From NCBI RefSeq assembly GCF_900104555.1, contig NZ_FNJU01000011.1, positions 62,001 to 126,000 of the forward strand: DNA of 64,000 nt. The letters run 5' to 3'. The number at the start of each line of letters is the position of its first letter. Positions within the stretch are counted from its first letter, which is position 1. This stretch comes from Litchfieldia salsa (GTDB taxonomy: Bacteria > Bacillota > Bacilli > Bacillales > Bacillaceae_L). Under the pieces are notes generated by a model that was given only the letters and a program-made list of their open reading frames with translations, did not search any database and was not told the origin of the DNA. The position numbers were made by a program, and so were the translations under genes. Positions 43,378 to 52,384 of the stretch are shown piece after piece.

Positions 43378-44790
43378 TTACTTTTCCATCCATTCTGTAT
43401 GGAACACGCCTTCTTTATCAATACGTTGGTACGTATGAGCACCAAAGTAATCTCTTTGCGCTTGTAATAGGTTAGCTGGCAAAGTCTCTGTACGATAGCT
43501 ATCAAAGTATGCTAATGCACTAGAGAACGATGGTACTGGGATTCCGTTAGCAATAGCAACACTTAGGATTTCACGTAATGAACCTTGGTAGCTCTCAACG
43601 ATTTCCTTGAAGTAAGGATCAAGCAATAAGTTTGAAAGATTTGCTTCACGGTCATATGCATCCTTAATCTTCTGAAGGAATGCCGCACGAATAATACATC
43701 CACCTCTGAAGATCATTGCAATTTCACCGTAACTTAAATTCCAGTTATACTCATCAGAAGCAGCTCTCATTTGAGCAAACCCTTGAGCATATGAGCAGAT
43801 TTTACTCATATAAAGGGCTTTACGTACAGACTCGATTAAAGCCGCTTTATCACCTTCGTATGGAGTTGCAGAAGGCCCGCTAAGAATCTTGCTTGCTTTT
43901 ACACGCTCATCCTTCATTGCAGAAATAAAGCGAGCAAATACAGATTCTGTAATGATTGGAAGTGGTACCCCAAGATCTAAAGCACTTTGACTTGTCCATT
44001 TACCAGTACCTTTTTGTCCAGCTGTATCCAAGATAAGATCAACTAGAGGCTTTCCAGTTTCCTCATCCATTTTTGTGAAGATGTCAGCAGTAATTTCGAT
44101 TAAATAACTATCAAGTTCACCCTTATTCCATTCAGCAAAAATTTCGTGAAGCTCTTGGGCAGAAACACCAAGAACCTGCTTCATTAAGAAATAAGCTTCT
44201 GAAATTAACTGCATGTCACCATACTCAATACCGTTATGCACCATCTTCACATAATGTCCCGCTCCATCTGGGCCGATATATGTGCAACATGCGTCTCCAT
44301 CCACTTTCGCAGCAATGTCCTTCAAGATTGGCTCAACTAAATCATATGCTTCTTTTTGTCCACCAGGCATGATTGAAGGTCCTTTTAATGCCCCTTCTTC
44401 TCCACCAGAAACACCAGTCCCTATGAAATGGATTCCAGCTTCTTCAAGCTCTTTATTTCGACGTTGTGTATCTACAAAATATGTATTACCACCATCAATT
44501 AGAATATCACCTTTATCAAGATGAGGCTTTAACGCTTCGATTGTTGCATCTGTTGCTGCTCCAGCTTTTACCATTAATAAAATTTTTCTTGGTGTTTCAA
44601 GTGAATTTACAAATTCTTCAACACTATATGTACCAATTAAATTTTTATCTGTTGCTTCCTTCAGTACTTCTTCTGTCTTTTCAGAAGAACGGTTATATAC
44701 CGATACTGAATACCCTCTGCTTTCAATATTGAAAGCTAAGTTTTTTCCCATTACTGCTAAACCAACGACACCAATTTGTTGTTTTGCCAT
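43378..44790 (-). CDS. gndA: 6-phosphogluconate dehydrogenase, decarboxylating
   Basis: Oxidises 6-phosphogluconate to ribulose 5-phosphate and CO2, following Zwf. The 470-residue protein has the Rossmann motif [15 protein letters not shown], the [13 protein letters not shown] segment, [21 protein letters not shown], and the catalytic [17 protein letters not shown] chose the ATG at 44790 (AGGAAGTTTAATA upstream) because it gives the canonical N-terminus. Gene order rnz-zwf-gnd-dinB is that of B. subtilis, in which this copy is the NADP-dependent GndA. Confidence 0.96.
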   Translation of the reverse strand: MAKQQIGVVGLAVMGKNLAFNIESRGYSVSVYNRSSEKTEEVLKEATDKNLIGTYSVEEFVNSLETPRKILLMVKAGAATDATIEALKPHLDKGDILIDGGNTYFVDTQRRNKELEEAGIHFIGTGVSGGEEGALKGPSIMPGGQKEAYDLVEPILKDIAAKVDGDACCTYIGPDGAGHYVKMVHNGIEYGDMQLISEAYFLMKQVLGVSAQELHEIFAEWNKGELDSYLIEITADIFTKMDEETGKPLVDLILDTAGQKGTGKWTSQSALDLGVPLPIITESVFARFISAMKDERVKASKILSGPSATPYEGDKAALIESVRKALYMSKICSYAQGFAQMRAASDEYNWNLSYGEIAMIFRGGCIIRAAFLQKIKDAYDREANLSNLLLDPYFKEIVESYQGSLREILSVAIANGIPVPSFSSALAYFDSYRTETLPANLLQAQRDYFGAHTYQRIDKEGVFHTEWMEK

Positions 44791-44871
44791 TATTAAACTT
44801 CCTTTCTTGCGCTCATTTACATTAAGCATAATACCTTTTACTTTAGCAAATTTCTTTGATACTGTCACCTT

Positions 44872-46152
44872 TTAATTGTTAGAATTTTTGTTATTATTTA
44901 AATCACTTAGAAAATCCTTCTCAAAACTAGTCCCATGATGATTATCTCCAATATTCTCTTCATCACTTCGGGACATTCCTTTTTTAACAACATCATTTCC
45001 ATACTTTTGAATCAACTCGTTCATTACTTTCATTAAGGGCTCTTTTTTCGCGTCCTTTTCAAATGAAAACAAATCGAGTTGCTTATAGGCTTCCCCTTTT
45101 TCAACTAAATCTTGTGCAGTGATACCAATTAAACGAACTGCTTCCTCATTCCAATGATGCTTCCATAAGTAAAGGGCTGCTCGGTATATATCTTCTTCCA
45201 GTTCAATTGGATTATTAAGCTTTCTACTTCGTGTAATAGTTTTCCGATCAGAATACCTTATTGTAAGCTGAACATTGGTAGTCATCATGTTTTTGCGACG
45301 AATTCTTCGAGCCACAGAGGCGGATAATCGCTTCATTACTTCATAGATTTCTTCAAGGTGTGTGGTATCCTGGGGTAAAGTTGTAGAATTCCCGATACTT
45401 TTGAAATCAGAAATACTGTCTGGGTCAACCGAACGATTATCTATTCCATTTGCCCTTTGCAATAGTCTTTCACCATTAATGCCTAATAGTGTCTTAAGCT
45501 GAACATCATTTCCTTTTGCTAAGTCACCAATCGTTTCAATACCAATCCCTTTTAGCTTCTCAGCAGTTTTACTCCCAATACCATGCATTTCTCCCACAGT
45601 AAGTGGCCATAACACATGTGGGACATCTCGCTTTCTCAGAATTGTAATTCCCATTGGTTTTTTCATATCGGAAGCCATTTTTGCTAAGAATTTATTAGGG
45701 GCAATACCAATACTACAAGGAAGCTTTAACTGTTCATATAATTTAGTCTGTATTTCTTGCGCTAGTTCAATGGGTGAGCCTTTTTCAAAGCATTCTGTAA
45801 TATCCATATATCCTTCATCAACAGAAACTGGTTCAACAACGGGTGTATAGCTCCTCAGAAACTCAAACATGGCGAGAGAAGCTTTACGATATCGTTCAAA
45901 GTTAGGCTTTTTAATGATTAGGTGTGGACAAAGTCTCTTTGCTTCCCATAAAGGCATAGTCGTTTTCACACCTAAACGTCTAGCTTCATAGCTACATGTA
46001 ATAATAATCCCACGTCGTTCTTCCACATTCCCTGCGATTGCAAGAGGTTTTCCCTTGAGAGTAGCATCATAAGCCATTTCGACAGAAGCATAAAAACTAT
46101 TCATGTCCACATGCAGAATTACTTTACCATTTGTTGGATACATGTTTTTCAT
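44872..46152 (-). CDS. dinB: DNA polymerase IV
   Basis: Y-family translesion polymerase of 426 residues, equivalent to B. subtilis YqjH/PolY1. Catalytic motifs HVDMNSFYASVE (residues 13-24) and VSVDEGYMD; helix-hairpin-helix MHGIGSKTAEKLKGIGIETIGD; a C-terminal tail, YKQLDLFSFE, containing a likely beta-clamp-binding QLDLF motif (about residue 371). No LexA site was seen within the 100 bases upstream, unlike yqjW. The ATG has GGGAGTGTAGAAC upstream. Confidence 0.95.
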   Translation of the reverse strand: MKNMYPTNGKVILHVDMNSFYASVEMAYDATLKGKPLAIAGNVEERRGIIITCSYEARRLGVKTTMPLWEAKRLCPHLIIKKPNFERYRKASLAMFEFLRSYTPVVEPVSVDEGYMDITECFEKGSPIELAQEIQTKLYEQLKLPCSIGIAPNKFLAKMASDMKKPMGITILRKRDVPHVLWPLTVGEMHGIGSKTAEKLKGIGIETIGDLAKGNDVQLKTLLGINGERLLQRANGIDNRSVDPDSISDFKSIGNSTTLPQDTTHLEEIYEVMKRLSASVARRIRRKNMMTTNVQLTIRYSDRKTITRSRKLNNPIELEEDIYRAALYLWKHHWNEEAVRLIGITAQDLVEKGEAYKQLDLFSFEKDAKKEPLMKVMNELIQKYGNDVVKKGMSRSDEENIGDNHHGTSFEKDFLSDLNNNKNSNN

Positions 46153-46254
46153 GTTCTACACTCCCGTTACAGTCAATGTTATATTTCTGCTTACAATATC
46201 GTACAAACAAGAGAAGCGGCTAATGAAATAGGGTAACTGCTTGTTTTTCAAGCA

Positions 46255-47379
46255 TTAATTATTTGCTGCTACATCCTCTATAATTGCAACGACCATTTCG
46301 GTAAGTTTCACAAGCTCTTCAACTGGCATTCTTTCATTAGTCGTATGAATTTCTTCGTAACCAACTGCAAGATTGACCGTTGGAATACCGTGACCTGCAA
46401 TTACATTCGCGTCACTTCCTCCACCGCTTTGAAGAAGTTCACTTGTACGACCAATTTTTGATGCAGCACGTTTAGCCACTTCTACAACATGATCTCCATC
46501 CTTGAATTTAAATCCTGGATACATGACCGTTATCTCAACATCGGCACTTCCACCCATTTGAGAAGCCGTTGTTTCATAAGCAGTTTTCATTTTCTGAACC
46601 TGTGCTTCCATTTTTTCAGGCACAAGTGAACGTGCTTCTGCTAAAATATCAACTCGATCACAAACGATATTCGTCTGAGTACCACCTTCAAATCGACCTA
46701 TGTTTGCTGTGGTTTCTTCATCAATTCGACCTAATGGCATTTTAGAAATCGATTTAGCTGCAATCGTAATAGCAGAAACTCCTTTTTCCGGGGCAACTCC
46801 TGCATGAGCCGTTTTCCCATGTATGATTGCTTTTACCTTAGCTTGTGTTGGCGCAGCAACAATTATATTACCAACTTTTCCATCACTATCAAGTGCGAAC
46901 CCAAATTTAGCTGTGATTAATTTAGGATCAAGTGCTTTTGCACCAACAAGACCTGACTCTTCACCAGCAGTAATAATAAATTCTATTGTTCCGTGTTCAA
47001 TTGATCTTTCCTTAAGTAATTTGATGCATTCTAACATCGCAGCTAATCCTGCTTTATCATCTGCGCCAAGGATTGTTGTGCCGTCAGTAATGACATACCC
47101 ATCTTTGATTGATGGCTTAATGCCTTTTCCAGGAACAACAGTATCCATATGGGATGTAAAATAGATTGTATCTACACCTTCTTTTGTTCCAGGTAATGTA
47201 CAAATTAAATTCCCTGCTCCATGTCCTGTTATACCTGTTGTGTCATCCTCTATTACATTTACTCCAAGTGAAGTGAACTTTTCCTTTAACACCTTCGCAA
47301 TTTCAGATTCAAATTTTGTTTCAGAATCAATTTGAACCAATTCCAAAAATTCATTAACAAGTCGATCTTGATTCACCAT
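46255..47379 (-). CDS. yqjE: M20-family peptidase (PepT-like, YqjE)
   Basis: A 374-residue zinc aminopeptidase of the tripeptidase-like M20 group. Metal ligands and catalytic residues are visible in YFTSHMDTVVPG, ILGADDKAGLAAMLE and ITAGEESGLVGAKAL, with the dimerisation domain around HGKTAHAGVAPEKG and the final His in EEIHTTNERM. The ATG follows GGAGGTACATAC. B. subtilis YqjE occupies the same place. Exact peptide specificity unknown. Confidence 0.92.
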   Translation of the reverse strand: MVNQDRLVNEFLELVQIDSETKFESEIAKVLKEKFTSLGVNVIEDDTTGITGHGAGNLICTLPGTKEGVDTIYFTSHMDTVVPGKGIKPSIKDGYVITDGTTILGADDKAGLAAMLECIKLLKERSIEHGTIEFIITAGEESGLVGAKALDPKLITAKFGFALDSDGKVGNIIVAAPTQAKVKAIIHGKTAHAGVAPEKGVSAITIAAKSISKMPLGRIDEETTANIGRFEGGTQTNIVCDRVDILAEARSLVPEKMEAQVQKMKTAYETTASQMGGSADVEITVMYPGFKFKDGDHVVEVAKRAASKIGRTSELLQSGGGSDANVIAGHGIPTVNLAVGYEEIHTTNERMPVEELVKLTEMVVAIIEDVAANN

Positions 47380-47461
47380 ATGTATGTACCTCCATTTAAA
47401 TATAACTCTTATTTCAGACTACCATAAGAGAAGAATTCAAGCCAATAATGTGTTTAAAACA

Positions 47462-47600
47462 AAGAAAAGCGGAAGCGCCTTGGTCAGCCTCAGGCAGGCA
47501 TAAGGCGAATCACGCAGGAAATCTTGATTTCTGAAGTGATTTGACTTATGACCCCGAGGGGCTAGGCGCTGGAGCTAGACACTATAACTGAGTACGAAAT
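47462..47600. repeat. dispersed hairpin repeat, family B, copy 3
   Basis: Starts AGAAAAGCGGAAGCGCC and ends GGCGCTGGAGCTAGACACTATAAC, like copy 1. The middle pairs GCATAAGGCGAATCAC with a diverged GTGATTTGACTTATG, and AAATC-TTG-ATTTC sits at the tip. It fills much of the 285-base gap between yqjE and the carboxyltransferase gene. Confidence 0.75.
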
Positions 47601-47620
47601 CCACATACTTCTTAAACGTT

Positions 47621-47648
47621 AAAAAAACAGACGGACATTGCCCATCTG
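47621..47648 (-). terminator. intrinsic terminator of the mce-carboxyltransferase operon
   Basis: CAGATGGG pairs with CCGTCTG around a short loop, followed by seven T in transcript sense. Confidence 0.6.
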
Positions 47649-47664
47649 CACGGTGCTCCTTATT

Positions 47665-49218
47665 CTAAAGTGGCATATTACCATGTTTTTTGTTCGGTCT
47701 TGATTCACGTTTGAATCTCATCATCTCTAATGCCTGAACTAATTTGATTCTTGTATCTCTTGGATCAATAACATCGTCTACCATTCCCTGCTTCGCTGCA
47801 ATAAATGGATTAGCAAACTTTTCCCTGTACTCTTCGATTTTTTGTTTTCTTGTACTCTCTGGATCTTGGCTATCGTTAATCTCCTTTGTAAAAATAATAT
47901 TTGCAGCACCTTGTGGTCCCATCACAGCAATTTCTGCATTAGGCCATGCAAAGACTAGATCTGCTCCAATTGATTTACTATTAAGAGCAACATATGCCCC
48001 ACCATAAGCTTTTCTTAATATAACTGTAATCTTCGGAACAGTTGCTTCAGAATAGGAGTACAGAATTTTAGCTCCATGACGAATAATTCCACCATGCTCT
48101 TGCTTAATACCAGGGAAGAACCCTGTAACATCCTCAAATGTGATCAACGGAATATTGAACGAATCACAAAATCGTATAAATCGAGCTGCCTTATCTGACG
48201 AATCAATATCTAAACCACCTGCCAACCATTTAGGTTGGTTACAAACAAGGCCTACTACTTCCCCCTTAATTCGTGCTAAACCTACCACAATATTTTTAGC
48301 AAAATCTTTTTGAACTTCCGTAAAAGAGTTAAAATCCACAATTTCTTTGATTACTTTTCTAATATCATAAGTCCTCGTCGAATCGAATGGAATGAGGTCT
48401 GATAGGTTGGGACGATCATCATTGTCAATGGTAGCACTTTCTTCATATGGTGGCTTTTCCTGATAGCTTTGAGGTAAATAGCTTAGCAGATTTCGAACCT
48501 GCTCTAATACATCTTCCTCTGACTCACCAGAAAAATGAGCATTGCCACTTATCGTATTATGCACTTTTGCACCACCAAGATCCTCAGAGCTAATTTTTTC
48601 ACCTGTTACTGTCTCAATGACCTTTGGTCCTGTTATAAACATTTGACTTGTTTTCTCAACCATAAACACAAAATCTGTAATGGCTGGAGAATATACAGCT
48701 CCACCAGCACACGGTCCCATGATGACCGAAATTTGAGGAATAACACCAGAGTAAATGCTATTGCGATAAAAGATATGACCATACCCATCAAGCGAAACAA
48801 CGCCTTCTTGAATTCTTGCTCCACCTGAATCATTTAACCCGATAATAGGTGCACCATTTGTTGCTGCCATATCCATAATTGTAGCAATCTTCTTTGCGTG
48901 CATTTCTCCTAATGCTCCACCAAATACAGTGAAATCTTGAGAAAATAAATAAACTGGTCTACCATTTACTTTTCCATAACCTGTTACTACACCATCGCCT
49001 GGTCCTTTTTTATCGTTAAGTCCAAAATCTGAACAACGATGCTCTATAAATGGATTTAACTCAACAAAGGTATCTTTATCTAACAGAAGTTCTATTCGTT
49101 CCCTTGCTGTTAGTTTTCCCTTTTCATGTTGCTTCTTTATTCTTTCATCCCCACCCCCAAGTTCAATTTCCCGCCGACGATCATACAGTTCATTAATTTT
49201 ACTATACATATCAGTCAT
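47665..49218 (-). CDS. yqjD: acyl-CoA carboxylase carboxyltransferase subunit (YqjD type)
   Basis: A 517-residue biotin-dependent carboxyltransferase of the propionyl-/methylmalonyl-CoA group. Crotonase-like N and C halves are seen, with GDGVVTGYGKVNGRPVYLFSQDF, MGPCAGGAVYSPAITDFVFM and the C-terminal LRKAYGGAYVALNSK and GPQGAANIIF. Beside mce it most likely carboxylates propionyl-CoA. No biotin carboxylase or biotin carrier gene is in the window, so a partner must lie elsewhere, or the enzyme could act as a decarboxylase subunit. Its start overlaps the mce stop (ATGA). Confidence 0.9.
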   Translation of the reverse strand: MTDMYSKINELYDRRREIELGGGDERIKKQHEKGKLTARERIELLLDKDTFVELNPFIEHRCSDFGLNDKKGPGDGVVTGYGKVNGRPVYLFSQDFTVFGGALGEMHAKKIATIMDMAATNGAPIIGLNDSGGARIQEGVVSLDGYGHIFYRNSIYSGVIPQISVIMGPCAGGAVYSPAITDFVFMVEKTSQMFITGPKVIETVTGEKISSEDLGGAKVHNTISGNAHFSGESEEDVLEQVRNLLSYLPQSYQEKPPYEESATIDNDDRPNLSDLIPFDSTRTYDIRKVIKEIVDFNSFTEVQKDFAKNIVVGLARIKGEVVGLVCNQPKWLAGGLDIDSSDKAARFIRFCDSFNIPLITFEDVTGFFPGIKQEHGGIIRHGAKILYSYSEATVPKITVILRKAYGGAYVALNSKSIGADLVFAWPNAEIAVMGPQGAANIIFTKEINDSQDPESTRKQKIEEYREKFANPFIAAKQGMVDDVIDPRDTRIKLVQALEMMRFKRESRPNKKHGNMPL

Positions 49219-49634
49219 AAGGATTTGACCCCTTTCTCTTTTTCACATAATTCAATAAGAACGTTTCCTGTTGATTTTGGATGTAAGAATGCAATGTTTT
49301 TTCCACCTGCACCCTTTTTTGCATGGTCATGAATCATCCTAATCCCCTCAGTTTTCAGTTGATGTATTCTTTCATCAATTGATTCAACTCCAAATGCGAT
49401 ATGGTGTATACCTTCACCTCGTTTATCAATAAACTTAGCGATCGCACTCTCATTTGAAGTTGGCTCTAGCAACTCAATTTTCATTTGACCAATTGATAAA
49501 AAAGCGATACTAACTTTTTCTGATTCCACTTCTTCAATGTGTTCAAGCGTAAGATTAAGGACCTCTGTATAAAATGGGAGAATCTCTCTAATTGATTTGA
49601 CTGCAATTCCAATATGATCAACGTTCTTTATCAA
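49215..49634 (-). CDS. mce: methylmalonyl-CoA epimerase
   Basis: Converts (S)- to (R)-methylmalonyl-CoA between the carboxylase and the mutase. The 139-residue glyoxalase/VOC-fold protein has two beta-alpha repeats with metal ligands in VDHIGIAVKS and GIHHIAFGVES, and a C-terminal FLHPKSTGNVLIELCEKEKG that holds the catalytic Glu. The TTG at 49634 gives the canonical N-terminus (IKNVDHIGIAV) and is 10 bases after AGGAGG. A cre-like site lies 44 bases upstream. Confidence 0.93.
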   Translation of the reverse strand: MIKNVDHIGIAVKSIREILPFYTEVLNLTLEHIEEVESEKVSIAFLSIGQMKIELLEPTSNESAIAKFIDKRGEGIHHIAFGVESIDERIHQLKTEGIRMIHDHAKKGAGGKNIAFLHPKSTGNVLIELCEKEKGVKSL

Positions 49635-49677
49635 GATAGGACAACCTCCTACTGAAAATAACGCGCCCAACCCATTA

Positions 49678-49691
49678 AGTAAGCGCTAACA
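49678..49691 (-). promoter_or_regulatory. cre-like CcpA site upstream of mce
   Basis: TGTTAGCGCTTACT on the minus strand matches the Bacillus cre consensus TGWAARCGYTWNCW with one change and is itself a near-palindrome around GCGC. Placed between the likely promoter and mce, it would repress in preferred carbon sources. Confidence 0.6.
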
Positions 49692-49793
49692 TTTTATTTT
49701 TTTCGAACATTCACTCACTTAATTTTACCATGAAAGATTGCAAAATTGTGTACTTTATGTGAAATTGTTACAGTTGAATTGTAGTAAAATGGC

Positions 49794-49822
49794 TTGTTCT
49801 ATTCATTCTTTCAAGTTAAAAT
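49794..49822 (+). promoter_or_regulatory. candidate sigma-A promoter of prli42
   Basis: TTGTTC (49794-49799) and TAAAAT (49817-49822) with a 17-base spacer, 33 bases upstream of the prli42 ATG. Confidence 0.5.
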
Positions 49823-49855
49823 AGAATCAGAAACCTAAAATGGGAGGAATTCGTA

Positions 49856-49948
49856 ATGTCCCGTAAAACTCAAAAGATTGTTGTTTATCTAATGATTGCT
49901 ACGATGCTATTAACTTCATTATTAGCTGGAGCAAGCATGATGCTTTAA
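49856..49948 (+). CDS. prli42: stressosome-associated membrane microprotein Prli42
   Basis: A 30-residue single-span protein: a basic N-terminus MSRKTQKIVVYL followed by a hydrophobic helix (MIATMLLTSLLAGASMML). This closely resembles Prli42, first found in Listeria, which anchors the stressosome protein RsbR to the membrane and is widely conserved in Firmicutes. A strong ribosome binding site, GGGAGGAATTCGTA, precedes the ATG, with a promoter upstream and a terminator downstream, so the gene is self-contained. Confidence 0.85.
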   Translation: MSRKTQKIVVYLMIATMLLTSLLAGASMML

Positions 49949-49977
49949 ATCAGCTGCAAATTAAAGATTCAACCATA

Positions 49978-50023
49978 TAAAAATGAGGCTGATTCAACGT
50001 TTGTTGAACAGCCTCATTTTTTT
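49978..50023. terminator. strong terminator after prli42, also serving the L,D-transpeptidase gene
   Basis: AATGAGGCTGATTCAAC pairs with GTTGAACAGCCTCATT (one bulge) with T7 on the plus side and TTTTATAT on the minus side. Confidence 0.85.
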
Positions 50024-50032
50024 CATAGCCCA

Positions 50033-50542
50033 CTAATTGATCGCACCGTGCAATTTACCTAACTCTTCAAAGCTTTGGTCAGTTTTCAGTATTAGCACCT
50101 TCGTTCCCACCGGTACCTTTGTGAATAGAAACTCAACATCTCTGTTATACATTCGAACACAACCACCTGTAATATATTTTGAAATGGATTGCTCATTGTT
50201 GGTGCCATGAATACCATAGATTCGGCCATCGGTCCCAGCTGCATTTAATCCCATCCAACGTGAACCAAGCGGATTATCTGGTGAACCACCCGGTATATTC
50301 TTTTTTCGGTAATACGGATTTGCCGCTTTGACTGTAATCGAAAATTCACCTTCAGGGGTTAATTCTTTCGATACACCAGTAGCGACAGGATAAATCTCTT
50401 GAATATCACCATAGTTAAAATAGGCAAGCTCGTTCGTTTGTTTATTAATGATGATATAAGGGTCACCTACAAGAGGATTTTGACCTAATGGCCAAATTGG
50501 AGAGAGAGTTACTGTTAGAATCAATGCGATTATCGCCTTCAC
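50033..50542 (-). CDS. L,D-transpeptidase (YkuD domain), secreted
   Basis: A 169-residue cell-wall enzyme with an N-terminal signal peptide or anchor (VKAIIALILTVTLSPIWPLG) and a YkuD catalytic domain. The active site is complete: IYGIHGTNNEQSI with the His, then ISKYITGGCVRMYNRD with the nucleophile Cys and Arg. There is no LysM domain. GTG at 50542 is 8 bases after AAGG; the GTG nine bases upstream overlaps that site. It probably makes 3-3 cross-links or attaches proteins to peptidoglycan; the spore or vegetative role is unknown. Confidence 0.9.
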   Translation of the reverse strand: MKAIIALILTVTLSPIWPLGQNPLVGDPYIIINKQTNELAYFNYGDIQEIYPVATGVSKELTPEGEFSITVKAANPYYRKKNIPGGSPDNPLGSRWMGLNAAGTDGRIYGIHGTNNEQSISKYITGGCVRMYNRDVEFLFTKVPVGTKVLILKTDQSFEELGKLHGAIN

Positions 50543-50612
50543 ATAGATCACCTTCTGAGCGCTTTTACTCTTAGTGTGATTAAATTAAGAAATTCCATAC
50601 ATCTGAAAAAAT

Positions 50613-51563
50613 TTAAACTAAACCTTTGAACGTTTGCTTAATCACCAGGTAATGCTCCATTTCTTTAAGGAATTGTAAAAGTCCCGCCCTAGCTTCAAAC
50701 TCTTCTCTCGTAGTAGGCAGCTCCATTTCTTCAAATATTTTTCTCATTTGATCCAACTTTTTCAAAAATTCGATCGCTGTATTTCCCGGATGAATTGAAT
50801 TACTAATTTCTTCAATAAAATCCGCAATGATTTTACCTTGTTCTACAGAGTGTGTAATAGATGTAACGATTGGTAGCATTCGTTCAATAATCTCAAATTG
50901 TTTTTCACGCATTCTAAAATAATGATAATAGTTATTCTCTAAACGGGAGAAATGATTCTCCACATCGCGAAACGCAAGAGTTTTTGCTTTTTGTAACAGT
51001 TCTTCGGTTTCAGTGATTTCTTTTCCATCCCAATTACTTTGATTTGTTCTTAAGTAGATAACCATTTCTTTAAAAATATGACCAAATTGATCTTCTAAAT
51101 CTAGTTGATATTGCTTCAAATGTTTTTCAACACTTGGCATATATAAATTAACAACGAGAGCTACGCCAATACCGATCATAATAATTCCTAACTCGTTTAT
51201 GAGTAATTCATATGAAAAACTTCCAGTGATATAAATATGTAGAATAATAACAGAGCTTGACGCAATTCCTTCTGTCGCATTGAATTTCACAATGGTAGGA
51301 ATTAAGAAGAGTAACAACAAACCAACCGATAACGGATGATAACCGATCACTTCAAAAAAAAGAAAAGAGAATAAGATGCCAAGAAGACAGGAAATTAAAC
51401 GATCTAAAGAGCTTCTAAGAGACTTTTTCTTTGTAACTTGAATACATAAAATGGTTAATATTCCTGCTGAAGTATAAAAGTCCAAATGTAATAATTGAGC
51501 AAGTGCAATTGAAATAGCAGCACCACTCGCTGTTTTAATTGTACGATAACCAATCTTAAACAT
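50613..51563 (-). CDS. yqjA: aromatic acid exporter family protein YqjA
   Basis: A 316-residue membrane protein: about four or five N-terminal spans (residues 1-145) followed by a long helical cytoplasmic domain (LEDQFGHIFKEMVIYLRTN onward). The family includes the FUSC/AaeB-like fold and is annotated as aromatic acid exporter on weak grounds. B. subtilis YqjA sits in the same area. The ATG has AGGAGTTGAAAC upstream. Transport activity is unproven. Confidence 0.85.
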   Translation of the reverse strand: MFKIGYRTIKTASGAAISIALAQLLHLDFYTSAGILTILCIQVTKKKSLRSSLDRLISCLLGILFSFLFFEVIGYHPLSVGLLLLFLIPTIVKFNATEGIASSSVIILHIYITGSFSYELLINELGIIMIGIGVALVVNLYMPSVEKHLKQYQLDLEDQFGHIFKEMVIYLRTNQSNWDGKEITETEELLQKAKTLAFRDVENHFSRLENNYYHYFRMREKQFEIIERMLPIVTSITHSVEQGKIIADFIEEISNSIHPGNTAIEFLKKLDQMRKIFEEMELPTTREEFEARAGLLQFLKEMEHYLVIKQTFKGLV

Positions 51564-51691
51564 GTTTCAACTCCTGAACCCATTGTCATTTTATGTTTCT
51601 CATTATACGTATCACGAGTTACAACTACAACCTCTAAATCGTGACAATCTTACTAATTACGACTCCATTAAACTTATTCACTACAAAGAAC

Positions 51692-51716
51692 AAAAAAAGG
51701 AAGTCATAATGACTCC
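51692..51716 (-). terminator. intrinsic terminator of brxB
   Basis: GGAGTCAT pairs with ATGACTTCC (one bulge) and is followed by seven T in transcript sense, 9 bases past the brxB stop. Confidence 0.75.
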
Positions 51717-51724
51717 CCTAGTTC

Positions 51725-52165
51725 CTATACTTCTTCACAATACTCATCAAATGCTTGTTGTAGCTTTGATACTACTGACATTGGATCATGACCTTCGATT
51801 TCGTGACGTTCAACCATTGTTAATATCTTTCCATCTTTAAGTAATGCAAATGATGGTGATGATGGTGGGTAACCCTCAAAGTATGATCTAGCCTTTGCAG
51901 TTGCATCTTTATCTTGTCCAGCAAATACTGTTACAAGTTGATCTGGACGCTTATCAAAATGGATCGCATTAGCAGCCGCTGGTCTGGCAATTCCACCTGC
52001 ACAACCACAAACAGAATTAACCATTACTAATGTTGTGCCTTCTTTTGCTAAACAATCTTCCACTTCTTCAGCTGTTGTCAATTCAGTATAGCCAGCAGCC
52101 ACAATTTCTTTACGAGCTTGTTGAACGACATCGTTCATAAACATATTAAAATCAATACTCATCAT
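51725..52165 (-). CDS. brxB: bacilliredoxin BrxB (YqiW)
   Basis: A 146-residue thioredoxin-like protein of the DUF1094 family that removes bacillithiol from S-bacillithiolated proteins. The diagnostic CGC active site is seen in [15 protein letters not shown] (about residues 52-58). B. subtilis has BrxA (YphP) and BrxB (YqiW); the position near bkd and yqj genes argues for BrxB. ATG at 52165 or 52162, after GGAGAGATC. Implies that the organism makes bacillithiol. Confidence 0.92.
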   Translation of the reverse strand: MMSIDFNMFMNDVVQQARKEIVAAGYTELTTAEEVEDCLAKEGTTLVMVNSVCGCAGGIARPAAANAIHFDKRPDQLVTVFAGQDKDATAKARSYFEGYPPSSPSFALLKDGKILTMVERHEIEGHDPMSVVSKLQQAFDEYCEEV

Positions 52166-52346
52166 GATCTCTCCTTAATAAAAAAACATTAAATGCAATA
52201 CAGTACAATCATATCATATCAATAGAGAGCGTAAAAATTCAATCTTGAAGATTGTTTTCTCTTTCTTTTTACTATTTATGTTTAAATTCACCTCAGGTGG
52301 GGATGATAGTAATACATCTAGTTCATACCCCTAAACTCCCTAGATG

Positions 52347-52378
52347 GAAGGAAAGTTTTCTTTCCTTCATTTTTTTTT
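52347..52378 (+). terminator. hairpin with T run oriented opposite to meaB
   Basis: GAAGGAAAG (52347-52355) pairs with CTTTCCTTC (52360-52368) followed by nine T on the plus strand. No plus-strand gene was found upstream in 52166-52346. On the minus strand it follows the meaB stop but lacks a T run there. Its role is unclear. Confidence 0.5.
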
Positions 52379-52384
52379 GCTTAT

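Noticed and set aside
46225-46260. GCTTG-TTTTT-CAAGC hairpin after yqjE as a terminator
   Set aside because: The stem is 5 bp and the T run is in the loop, not after the stem, on the transcribed strand.
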